NCBI GenBank assembly: GCA_963576765.1
Contig: OY755208.1
Span: forward strand, 28,674,551 to 28,738,550
Length of the DNA: 64,000 bases
From: Draba incana
Lineage: Eukaryota > Streptophyta > Magnoliopsida > Brassicales > Brassicaceae
Direction of reading: 5' to 3'
A program made the translations under genes and the position numbers. The notes below the pieces were generated by a model, which was not told the DNA's origin, did not search any database, and saw only the letters and a list, made by a program, of their open reading frames with translations. Shown one piece after another: positions 46,992-57,200 of the stretch; position 1 is the first letter of the stretch, and each line of letters starts with the position of its first letter.

Positions 46992-47520
46992 CTAGAATAA
47001 GGCATGTGTTAATACGCGGATTAAAATATTAAATTATTAATAAATATTTAAGTTTTAATTAAAAACCCGTTGAATTTGATAGAACATAGACTATAAATCA
47101 ATACAGATCATAAATAAAAAAAATATAAAAAATATTATCAAACATCCATATATACATCTTATTATATCCTCTCTACATCCCATATATTATTACTTATATT
47201 AATTTAGACTATTAGAAATTTTCCATTTATATTATCAAACATTACATATATACATCTTATTATATCCTCTCTACATCCCATATATTATTATTTTTATTTG
47301 TTTAGACTTTTAGAAATTTTCCATTTAATTATTTGAGTAATTACTTGGAAACTCTTTTTGTTAATTTTTCATTTTTAATTTTATTTTTACTTAACTAAAT
47401 TTAATTTTTAACACATGTCATCATCTCAATCAATATTAAACATATGTCATGATCTTGCGAATTACAATTTTGCTTATGTGTCACGCTCTCGTCGACCGAC
47501 TTCTCTTTTATATAATAAGA
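46992..47520 (-). mobile_element. Non-autonomous Helitron, same family as at 32969
   Basis: On the minus strand it starts TCTTATTATATAAAAGAGAA after A and ends CTAG before T. The GCGTATTAACAC-type 3' palindrome and internal phrases (GAGCGTGACAC, AAGCAAAATTGTAATTC) match the copy at 32969-33454. It also carries the same kind of internal duplication, about 47140-47190 and 47228-47287. Confidence 0.86.
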
Positions 47521-48241
47521 TTCTATACTTTGAAATAATATTATAATAAAATAATGATTCTATAAAATATAATTTAAATTTGAAAAGATTATAATTTTTA
47601 TTATAATATAAAAATGTAATATATACACAAAGTATGTCAATAAAATTAAATATACATGATTTATGTAATTATAAAACATATATATATATATATATATATT
47701 AGAATTTGCTGTTGTATTATATGGTTTATTACTTTTAAATAAATTTTAATAAACTATAACTTGAATAGTAACATATTTAAATTTTATAATTTATAAACAT
47801 GTATATTAAAATTAAAATTTGATATATATCATTAGTTTATTTGTCATACTATTTGTTAAATTAGTATTATAGTGAAATAATAATTTAATAACAATTTTTA
47901 AAAACAATTGATGTTATAATTTATGACTAATACATATATATATATAATATAATATACATATAAATAAATATAGTGAAATAATTTATTTTAATTTTATATA
48001 CATTCACTTATAATGTGCATTTAAATCAGAGCATGCTGCTTCACAACATATTACTAATGTGGGTTGATACTCTTACTCCATTATGCTTTTTTCTTATATA
48101 TTTTAATTATTTAAGTTAAACTTCTTTTTTTTGCTAAGAATTTAATTTAATTTTTAAAATATTGATATTCAGAATTTCTTTTTTTTTTTTGGTAGGATAT
48201 TCAGAATTTCTTTTGACACAGTGCTTTCATTTAAAATATAT
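47521..48241. other. Very AT-rich intergenic stretch
   Basis: Includes a (TA)n run at about 47677-47699 and many ATATA tracts. No gene, RNA or transposon end recognised. Confidence 0.55.
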
Positions 48242-48242
48242 A

Positions 48243-49000
48243 CTAGATTTTGACCTGCACCAAGTGCGGGATTATATTAGATATAGTAGATAAAAAAATA
48301 TACGATTTTGATCTAAAATATCTAGATAATAAATAGTTTCAAAGCTTTGTTCTTGAACCGTCTATTGAAAAGAAATAATCAAATGTGTAACTAAGATAGA
48401 ATCAATAAACTAAAAAACCAACACCAAAAACCAACAAATTAAAGCAAAATCAATTAAAAAGCAAAAAACGTATGTGAACTCTTTGATTCAAAATTTTGAT
48501 CTAGTGCATCTCATGTTTCCCTTCCTTCAACTGCAGGCCTGCTTATACTTCATGATTACTTAATTTTTTTAGTAAATCTCCTTAAAACAACATTCATAGC
48601 CTTCTTCTGCAGATTATCATACTTATCTGCAATCAAAATCTTTAATCCCTCTTTAGACTTTACTCTTGATAGTGCCACGTACAATTGTCCATGAGAAAAT
48701 ACAGGTCGAGGTAAATAGAGACCGACATTTCTGAGTGTCTTGAGGGAATTACACTATTTTTTGACCACACAAAACTGCGTAGAGTGTTTGTCTTGAAAAA
48801 AGAATTGCGTATTGTATTTCCTCCAATCGTGGAGCAAAGACTTGTGGCCTTTAGCTTGAACATCATTTTCATCGTGTTTGCCATCTTTAGAAATCTTACT
48901 TTTCTCGGTTGTGGGTATTACTCGATCTTGTCATTTTTGAATATACTCAAATAAGTACTTTATATCATCGGTTTGGTCGCACACATCTACAATAAGAGAT
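48243..49000 (-). mobile_element. Helitron 3' end with helicase remnant
   Basis: On the minus strand the element ends CTAG before T, preceded by a hairpin (CCCGCACTTGGTGCAGG), the Helitron terminal signature. A RepHel helicase tail lies just inside it. The 5' boundary is not visible, so the right limit given is nominal. Confidence 0.7.
48556..48770 (-). pseudogene. Helitron RepHel helicase C-terminal fragment
   Basis: The frame ending with TAA at 48556-48558 reads LRNVGLYLPRPVFSHGQLYV then ALSRVKSKEGLKILIADKYD, the terminal PIF1-type helicase motif of plant Helitrons. Upstream, the INKSQGQ-like motif has decayed (stop within it). The predicted Met-initiated frame 48660-48884 is an out-of-frame shadow. 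Confidence 0.82.
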
Positions 49001-49264
49001 GGAGAAAAAATTAATACATTTTTGACATATGATTAATCCATTTATGTGATTATAAATAAGATAATCTAATTTGAACAATTACTTACACACACCATTGTTG
49101 ATCGTAGAACCACAATCTTTAAGATCATTTGACTTTTCCATAGTGGCAATGATATAACTTTTCCTATAATCACATGTAAGATAGTAGATTAATATTTATC
49201 AAAAACAATATTAACACATAAAAAACAAAGAGAAAAAAGTTCTCATACCGTAAAAAAAGTGTTT
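49001..49264. other. Unassigned sequence right of the Helitron remnant
   Basis: A short minus-strand frame with MEKSNDLKDCGSTINNGVC lies at about 49085-49140, possibly a captured or Helitron-internal piece. No homology recognised. Confidence 0.3.
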
Positions 49265-49698
49265 GTTAGATATGTGTTATTTTGTTTGTTAGCTTACATA
49301 TATAGGGAAATGGTGATGGTAGTGTTATGTTAGGTTTGAAAAAAGGAAAGTTAGATATAAATAATTAAATATTATGTTAGAAATTCTGTACGAAAATATT
49401 ATATGGGATCATATGCTTTTCGAAAATATTATATGGAAAATATTATGATAGTTAGCAAGTATTGTTCTAAGAAAATTTATGAAAAGTATTGTTCCTGCCA
49501 AGTAATTAGTTTATATTTGGTAAAAATATACAATATTAATATAGAAATGTGTTATTATATTTAATTTTTAATAGAATGCTAATTAACCCTTAAAACACTC
49601 TTAGGATGACACATATGATTTTTTTACTTGGAATGTCTCTATGAGTGACACCTAGGATTTTAAACTCTTAGTGTCTCTTCAATTAATATATATAGGAT
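49265..49698 (+). repeat. Dispersed repeat copy D
   Basis: Starts GTTAGATATGTGTTATTTTG and ends TCAATTAATATATATAGGAT, the same ends as copy C. Length 434 bases, no coding capacity, no terminal inverted repeat and no obvious target duplication. Confidence 0.7.
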
Positions 49699-49739
49699 AT
49701 CATTAGAAGATTTATTTCTTTCCTATCAAAAATGATATA

Positions 49740-50130
49740 CAACTTTTCGTATTTTCTGAGAACCGGATAACACGGACCAAGAAGCTTCCACCAATGATTT
49801 CAGACCGTATGACTTTAAATCGAAAGCATAATATCTTCTAGAAACAAAAATCGTCGGTCATAATTTCCAAAATGGTATTGGTATTATAGCACAAAATTGT
49901 CTGTTAAGATGGAATTCAGAAGTCAAAACAATAACAACACATGAAAGAATACAAACTGAAAAACATTTAAAAATATAGTTTATGTCTCAACTTAATAATG
50001 GAACCACGAAAAGCCCGGAATCTGAATCAATCTAGGGTCGAAGAAGCAAGAAGCAACAACCTGTTACTTGGGAGTCACGTACAGAGATAACAGTAGTGAT
50101 ATGAGGCTTTGAACGGTTTGATAGTAGGTA
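49740..50130 (-). pseudogene. F-box 3' flank relic
   Basis: Phrases such as TTTAAATCGAAAGCATAATATCTTC and the GGAATCTGAATCAATC stretch resemble sequence flanking other copies of the F-box cluster (for example 42540-42660 and the GGAATCTGAAGCAAGCTCGG 3' end near 45590). It is a decayed remnant with no frame. Confidence 0.4.
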
Positions 50131-50313
50131 TTTTTACCCCAAAAATCCGCAGCCAAGATCAAAATGGCTAATTTCTACTGATTATGTGAATTTTGTTCTC
50201 AATGACTACAAACAATGTAAATAGGATCCACTTCTCAATTTGAAATCATTGGTGGAACACTATTTTGCTTTTATATAGACGAAGGACTTGGCAAATCGAG
50301 AAACTGATGATTT

Positions 50314-50453
50314 GTATGGAGAAGATTCAGTTTTAGTGTCATGAAGTGGCTTGTTAGGCGAAGAAGCAAAAGAGCTCATTATATGTAAAAGAGAAGTTTA
50401 CAAAAAATGTCGAACTGTCAAATGAAGTCGAAGCTGAATTACCTAGGTGAACA
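50314..50453 (+). pseudogene. PPR 3' end relic 1
   Basis: Matches the last about 140 bases of the PPR gene at 39682-40887: TTTTAGTGTCATGAAGTGGC, then GAGAAGTTTACAAAAAATG and GAAGTCGAAGCTGAATTACC. Small deletions destroy the frame. It lies immediately before broken F-box copy 3 in the same tail-to-tail arrangement as the intact PPR gene. Confidence 0.8.
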
Positions 50454-50681
50454 CATGTGGTGGTGAAGCAAACAAAGAAAAATAACACAATTTCAAGTAA
50501 AAGGAAAAACCTATAAGTTAACAAGTTGAAGGGAACCAAGAAAATAAAAACAAAAAAATTACAGCTTTCTTATTTCAAATTGGATTCAAACTCATGTAAT
50601 GTAATCCCACTTTGTTCATGAAATTCCAAAGTCCGACAATAACAGAACAGAAACAGTGTACTCTCAATAATCTAATCCCAC

Positions 50682-51235
50682 TTATTCTTCTTCTTCTTCG
50701 AATGTTGAAAAGCCAGGAACTTGAAGCAAGCTCGGAACATAGTAGCATTGATATCTTATACAATTTAAGCAAGAGTCATATTTAAGTTTTTGGCACTCTT
50801 ATTTCTCTCCAACAATGTAGATGGTAACATATTGGGTGCCCACGTCACGAACAGAAAACAGAATTTTACCATTGTTCTCCATCAAGTAACTTGAATATCT
50901 ATGAAACATAGCAAAGTCAGGTATAGAAATTGTCATCAGCCTGCTCCAACGTTGCTTCATCACCCATATGTCTATCTTACATGTTACACCAGATTGATGT
51001 AACAGAGAAAAATGATTTTCTCTGAAAATCCCTAAAGAAAGAGAATCTCTATGATGGTCAAATGAAAAAGGAGGAAAAAACCAAGGGCGCAAATCTCTCT
51101 TTTGAAAAATCAACACTCTTTATCGAAAGGCTTGTACCACCTAACACATCACAACCTATCCAATAAGGAGTTCCTTTCAAACACACCCTTGCCAATGGTA
51201 TTCCGAAGAACTTAATAGAGCTTAAAATCTAAACA
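50682..51235 (-). pseudogene. F-box/FBA_1 copy 3, broken
   Basis: Only the C-terminal half remains: VCLKGTPYWIGCD, SVDFSKERF, SLGIFRENHFSLLHQ, WSRLMTISIPDF, YVTIYIVGEK and CYYVPSLLQVPGFSTFEEE. The F-box is missing (sequence degrades beyond 51235 and an Emigrant MITE lies 35 bases on). There is a 1-base insertion between the KERF and FPP segments near 51085 and a premature TAA after VGEK. It cannot encode a working protein. Confidence 0.85.
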
Positions 51236-51269
51236 AGATATATTGTTATTTAAATACTCGATTAAAATA

Positions 51270-51456
51270 CAGTGAAAACTTTATAAATTAATAATGTTGG
51301 GCAAACGATATTTTATTAATTTATAGGTTTATTAATTTATAAAGATGTTAAATACACCAACACACTAATTTAGAAATGAAAATATTTATTGATTTATCGA
51401 GCTATTAATTTATCGAATATTAATTTATCGAATATTAATTTATCGAGTTTCTACTG
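51270..51456. mobile_element. Emigrant-type (pogo-like) MITE
   Basis: Left end CAGTGAAAACTTTATAAATT and inverted right end CAGTAGAAACTCGATAAATT match the Emigrant terminal repeat consensus as I know it. TA flanks both ends (51268-51269 and 51457-51458). The interior repeats TTAATTTATCGA. Confidence 0.85.
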
Positions 51457-51499
51457 TATAATGTTATCGGTTCTTGTATATACAATATCTTTAATAAAA

Positions 51500-51700
51500 T
51501 AGTTAAAAATCCAGTGTTATTAGTTCTTATACTTTCAATCTCCTCGTTAAAACAGTTTGAAATCCATTGTTATTCAATTAAAGATTTAAAATGACCAGAT
51601 TAAAATCTTGTGTTATTCTTGTTTGATAGATTCAATTGTTTTTAATTCATCGAGTTTGAATAGATTTTTGCCTCTAAATTCACATTGATATAATATTGTT
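51500..51700. repeat. Relic of the GTGTTATTCAA Harbinger-type family
   Basis: Words AAATCCAGTGTTATT, AATCCATTGTTATTCAA and AATCTTGTGTTATTC resemble the interior of the element at 11052-11923. Ends not found. Confidence 0.4.
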
Positions 51701-51773
51701 CCAATCAAAATCCAACCATTTTGCTTGGATTTTCATAGCCAATTTTATATATATATATATATCTCAACGACAC

Positions 51774-51972
51774 ATGTGAGAATTTGGACGAGACGGTGAA
51801 GTTGTTCGTGGTTATGGTGAAGGGTGGATACAAGTCTATAGTGAATGTTACTTTTCTCTGATACATTTTTTGTGCAAAGGAAGAGATTTTGAGACAGCTT
51901 TGATCCTTTGTAAGGATAGTAAAAGAGAAGTTTACAAGAAATGTTGACTTGTAGAAACCTCAGTGAAACATC
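51774..51972 (+). pseudogene. PPR 3' part relic 2
   Basis: Matches the PPR gene from its AATTTGGACGAGGCG region through GTGCAAAGGAAGAGATTTTG to the stop region, with an internal deletion (sequence jumps from TTTGTAAGGATAGTA to AAAGAGAAGTTTAC) and frame-breaking changes. It lies just before broken F-box copy 4, again tail-to-tail. Confidence 0.82.
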
Positions 51973-52501
51973 GTGAGTTTTTTCTCAATCATAACGATTT
52001 GCCATGATAGAGAAGAGATGATATTGATTCTAATAATAAGTACATTTTTTAGGTTACATACTTACTTTTGATAGACAAGATATGAAACAGCCTCTATGAA
52101 AAGTTGTATACTTTGCTTCAAATAAAAAGATAAAAACATACTATGAAATGAAAATAATGAACTCATAAGACAAGAAGTTGAAACAAACCCAACAAAACAT
52201 AAACTGTTATCCCACTATTATGTGGAGTCCATTGTGAGAAATCTTCTCTTTTTAATAAAAACCTGACCCTCTTCTTTTCGTCTCGAAAAACCTCGAATCT
52301 GAAGCAAGCTCGGAACATAGTAGCAAGTAGAACGACCAACTGAAGGATCCATAGAAGGATATTTAACATTTTGGCATCCACCTTCCTTTCCCAAAATGTA
52401 AATCTTAATTGACTCTATGCCGCGAATAGATAGCACAAGTTTACCATTGTTCTCAATGAAGAAACTTGAAGACCTATGATATGAGGCAAATTCAGGTATA
52501 G

Positions 52502-53104
52502 TGTAAGGGTCGGTTTTCACCCGCTCAACGTCAACGTTCAAAGATCAGACGATTGAAGAAGTAGCCCTCCGGACTCTCGACGAAGAAGGCGGAATGGCAC
52601 CTAAGTCTTCCCGGGAAGCAAAGCATATGGCAACCGAATAAATCTATGCGAAGCAGGAACGGACCCGGACCGGGACCAGGCGGGCGACTGCGTGCTCGGC
52701 ACCACGGAGATCCGACTGCGGGCTCGGCTCCACGGAGGTCCGACCACGGGCTCTGCTCCACGGAGGTCCGACCACGGGCTCGGCCCTTCGGCCCAATGAC
52801 GCGAAAGTGACCCGACGATACAAAGACAGTGCAAAGCCCGGTCCAGACACGAAGCCCACTCTGATGCAACCGACCTTAGCAGGGATGGAATCCGCGAAGA
52901 CTTAGGAATGTTTAGCCGCCTTAGAGATAGTATATATAGTTGATGTAAAAGGGCATTGACAATCTTATTCACAACTTTGTACTCAAACACATTCAAAACA
53001 ATAAAAAACTAGTTTCTGATCTCTTGTTGTCCTAGCTTACCCTAGAAGTCTCTGCTTCCTCTCGAACACTAACAAATCTAATTGTGCTAGCTTAGGCTCC
53101 CACA
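52502..53104 (+). mobile_element. GC-rich solo LTR inside F-box copy 4
   Basis: Starts TGTAAGGG and ends CTCCCACA (TG...CA), flanked by the 5-base duplication TATAG (52497-52501 and 53105-53109). Plus-strand orientation is suggested by a TATATA box near 52930 followed by AATAAA near 53000 and about 100 bases of R/U5. The left U3 part is strikingly GC rich and contains 28-base tandem repeats (52691-52774). No second LTR, primer site or coding region exists, so it arose by LTR recombination or is a short TRIM-like element. Confidence 0.88.
52691..52774. repeat. 28-bp tandem repeats in the solo LTR
   Basis: Three consecutive 28-base units (52691-52718, 52719-52746, 52747-52774), each with GCTC.GC.CCACGGAG, plus a partial fourth. 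The last two differ at one position. Confidence 0.88.
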
Positions 53105-53978
53105 TATAGCAACTGTTATCATCTTGCTCCAATGCTTCTTCTTCACCCATAGAAGTATTTTACCGGTTGATCGGGATTTATGTAACAAAGAAAGTGTATC
53201 TCCTCTGACAACCCCCTAGAGAAAGATAATTTTCCAAACTTGGTGAACCACTGGATGAAGGAGGAAGAAACAAGGTCTCAAATCTTTCTTTCGAGAAATC
53301 GAAACTTTGTATGGTTGGAACAATTTTACCATTCAGATAACCTATCCAATAAGGAGTTCCTTTCAAACACACACTTGACTCTGGTAATTCTGAGAACCCA
53401 TCAAAGCTTTTATCATCAAAAGCCCTCCAAGAATCAGATTTGAATTCGTATACTCCAATCTTTGTACCTTTATATTTGCCACCATTTGAAGTACCACATG
53501 GAACCCTAACAATTCTGTAATCATCAGCATTGGTTTGGTTGCTAATGTATCCAAGACCATAAGCATCCAAGGAACAGTAAGTTCCATAGCTACACGTGAC
53601 CTGTCTTTCTTGTTTCAACAAAGGATTGAAAACTATAAGCTTGGATCTCATGTCGACCAATAGCAATAGACCATCACAATGATACATGTTGTGAACCATT
53701 AATTTCGGGAATGAAACAGGTTTAAAGACCTCTAAATTTAAACAAGGATTTCGGAATTCGTCGAAAGCCATACCAACACAGGAAATCGTGTAACCCATAT
53801 CGAAGATTGTGAATTGTTGATCACGGTAACGCATGTGAGACAAGTGCTTGTTGAAGAATCTAGGATTTGCGATTAGGGTTTCCCACTGCTTGCAAGTGTA
53901 TCTCAACCGTACAAGAGATCTAGATGGAACCCATGAGAGTATATCCTCCACCAAATCAGAGGAAAGCCATATAACCAT

Positions 53979-54275
53979 CCTCTGATTTTAATTTTGACTT
54001 TGGATTTTGATTCTTTCAAAGAACTATGCGCCTTTTCATGGCGATGAGACGATGACGAAAAGTTTAGAAGTACAAGAAGAAATTGTAATATTGAAGCCTT
54101 ATTTGTTCGATTTATTAGGCCTAATATAAAACCAAAAGTCCAGATACAGAATATTATGAAGTATTACATGATTAATTTTTTAAAAGAAAATAATTCAAAT
54201 TTGATTAATTGGTCTAAATGTAATCCAGATTATTTATATTAAAAATACAGTATAACCTTTTGCATAATTTTTCCT
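53979..54275. other. Interval between F-box copy 4 and the phospholipase gene
   Basis: Holds the promoter side of F-box copy 4 and the 3' untranslated region of the phospholipase gene. No other feature seen. Confidence 0.5.
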
Positions 54276-57200
54276 CTATACACTGGGAAGATGGCATGTG
54301 TACCTGAGCTTTCTATGTGAGGCTAGAGCTCTCTGAACAGCAACATCAACCTTTGAATTCTCTCTGAACAACAAATCATATAACTTGCATACAAACTGAG
54401 ACACCTCTTCCTCTTCGTCTTCCCATAGACCTATGTATTTGTCCTCATTGTTCATCTTCTCGTTGTCGCTATCTTCCCAGTCACTTGTTGGGGTAGGTGG
54501 TTCCATGTTTGCGTCTTCTTCCTCTGCTTCTTCCTCCTCTTGCTCTTCTTCGTCTTCTTCTCCAATCTCAAACCGCCCGGTTTCCCCAACATTGTATTCA
54601 GCTGAGCCCTGAGACGGAATTGGCATGGTCACTTGAGGCTCAGCCGAAGGACCGATCACAGCTTTAGCACCTGAGTCCAAGAAGGCTTTAACTATAGCCG
54701 GTGTGGGTCCATATGTCCCTGAGTAGAGGATTATCCTGTCCCTCCATGCTCCTACCTGTTTCAGAGGATGAATTTTTTACTTCAAATGTGAATAGTCTTT
54801 GCTTAGAAGGTAAAACTTTTAAGCAACATGGGAGAACATGAATCTGTGGAGCACACAAGCAGACAGAGTACATACCATCCAGCGAATATCATCAGGAGTC
54901 AAATGTGTAGAAGGGACAGTTCTACGGAACATGTATGCAGCGATTTCTTGATCATCTTCCAAAACCTTTAGAAACCATAGAAATTGTCACCACAAAATAT
55001 TTCAGAGCATCTCAATTCTCCAGAAGGTGGGAGAGAAGAGAATGCTTAATTCTCCAGAAGGTGGGAGAGAAGAGAATGCTTACTTGGGTTTGACGTCCCA
55101 AGTAACGGTGGACGATATTTCCAACTTGGAAGTATTTCTTGGCTTGCACCAGATCTGAGATAGAGCATATATTGGAAAGAACTGATGCAGCCTTTCGACG
55201 ATGGTTTTGCATCACAGATAAAATACTGACTTTGACGCTCTGGAGAAATTTCTCGGCGAGTTCTCCAGGCTCAGCAACCACAAGCACGTCATTTTGCCAA
55301 CTATGAACAAGAAACTATTGTATTAAATCCTATAATCATTATTTAACCTGTGTGATGCATTGGAAATTAGAAAGTCTGGGCGTACCTCAATATGGAACCA
55401 GTAGAATCATTCTGAAGCGCCAGATGTATGATTCCCACTTGAGGCAAATTCTGCAACTTTTCATGCATCTGTTTTAAAGGAAGATGCAGTTGTCTCTGTC
55501 GTGGAGGAGACGATGGAGGCGAGAAAACTGTCTTTCCACCATGCCAACCATCCAAACTAAGTGGCGGAACCATGTCAATCCGGCTGAAATTTTGTGGGCC
55601 AATATCAGGACTGAAACGAAGGGGGCTCGGAGGTAAATTTCCGGTTATCAGAGGAGACGTAAATGGTGTGGGAAATGCAGTTCCAGGAGATGGTTTGTGG
55701 ACCCCAGCAGTAGCCTGTAGTGAAGATAATTTTATTCCATTGTATGAACAGAATGACTCAAGTGCACGAGCATGATGCTTTACTCTTCCTGAGTCAGGAC
55801 TATGCTGAGCCTCTATGAGCAAAACATTGCGTCTCCAACCTAGAGATGGGCTACTTTCTTCTGAACAGAAACAACAACAAAAAGATAAATTTTAAAATGA
55901 TCACATTGAAAAGCAATTCAAGATTCAAAAGTAGAATTGTGAAATAAACACCTGTGCTATTTGTAAACTTTCCATTCATAAACCTTGGTTTCAGATTCTC
56001 GGACCATTTCTCGTCATTTAGGAAGGGTAGCGTTAATCTCTCACATGCACTTTTTATAACTTGGGAATTGTTTTGTATGTATTCATCAATTGCAGCTTCC
56101 AGTTTTAGCCAGATCGCTGGATCAGTCTCATCTAATTCCATTCCACAGCGTTCGTCAACTACATAGACCACATAAGTGTGCAATTTTAACTGGATCAATA
56201 ATCAAACACTGTATATACTAAAGATTGCTGAACTAACTAAGAACAAACATTCCACACTTTTTTTTTTTTTTTGTATTTATCCCGCTTATTACCTGGATCA
56301 AACCGAAAATAATGTATCTCTGGCAACAAAGGAAGAAGTGTGCTTAAAGCTTCTTCAACCCGATCCACAGAACTTGCACTCTCAATCAGCACTTGTCCAG
56401 TATCTAGATAACGCCATCCACCTTTCCGTACCTACAAGAGATTCAGATCAAATATTCGACCACCTGTAATTGGCACTTCCTACCACAATTCACCATTTTG
56501 TATTCCCTTAGAGTAGGAGAGAAAAGAAGGAATTACCCTTGTTGGAACCGAGCCACTGCCAACAGAAACCAAACAGTCAATATTTGTGTCAGGCCATAGG
56601 AGTTGTGCTTCTCTGATGGCAAAAATTGTAGGATTGTTAGCCACTATAGCACCATCTTGCCAGCGGTATGAATCTAAAATAAATTCACAAAGTAGAGATT
56701 GTAAAACAATATCAAGATAATAACTCATTTAAGTAAGATGAGAAGATAGACTTGTACCAACTGAAAAATCATCAAGATAATATGGAGCAGCTGATGACGC
56801 TCGTATTGCTTGCCATACATGATGCTTACAACTTCCCATAAATGCACTTTGCTTGTAGTAGCCGACCTGATCAGTGGAAGTTGATGAAGTTAACGTACTT
56901 CCTCCCAACTGATCTGAAAATGCATATGACATTTCTGGTGTTCCAACTGAATACTGCACATGGAAGAAGGGAGCAAAAAGTAAAAAGATAGGCACAGTGC
57001 TAGACCTTAGAATAGTGAACTAACAAAGATTCATAAATAAACCCAATAGTAAATCTCTAGTGATGTTACCTGGTAATTACGGAATACAAACGGCTGTGCA
57101 GGCATCACACTAACTAGAGTAGACACGACAAAGACTTTTGGAACATTCTTCACAGCTGACTCTATTAAGAGATCCCCATCCTCATCAGCACACATTTCCT

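Larger units (their letters stand above)
52218..53978 (-). pseudogene. F-box/FBA_1 copy 4, split by a solo LTR
   Basis: ATG at 53978 opens MVIWLSSDLVEDILSWVPSR; the frame runs through MYHCDGLLLLV, AYGLGYISNQ, CLKGTPYWIGYL and SFDFSKERFETLFLPPSSS. One extra G in a G-run near 53216 shifts the frame, giving a stop at 53178. The remaining coding sequence continues to 53110, where a 603-base LTR (52502-53104) interrupts, and resumes at 52496 with PEFASYHRSSSFFIENNGKL through CYYVPSLLQIRGFS to the stop at 52218. Apart from these two lesions the copy reads openly, so inactivation looks recent. Confidence 0.9.

Noticed and set aside
52691..52774. Possible CRISPR-like or rRNA-spacer repeat
   Set aside because: Units are contiguous without spacers, lie inside an LTR, and the organism is a plant.
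52531..52996. Overlapping minus-strand open frames rich in Arg, Pro and Ser
   Set aside because: They lie entirely in the GC-rich solo LTR and antisense to it; length is explained by GC content and the 28-base repeats.
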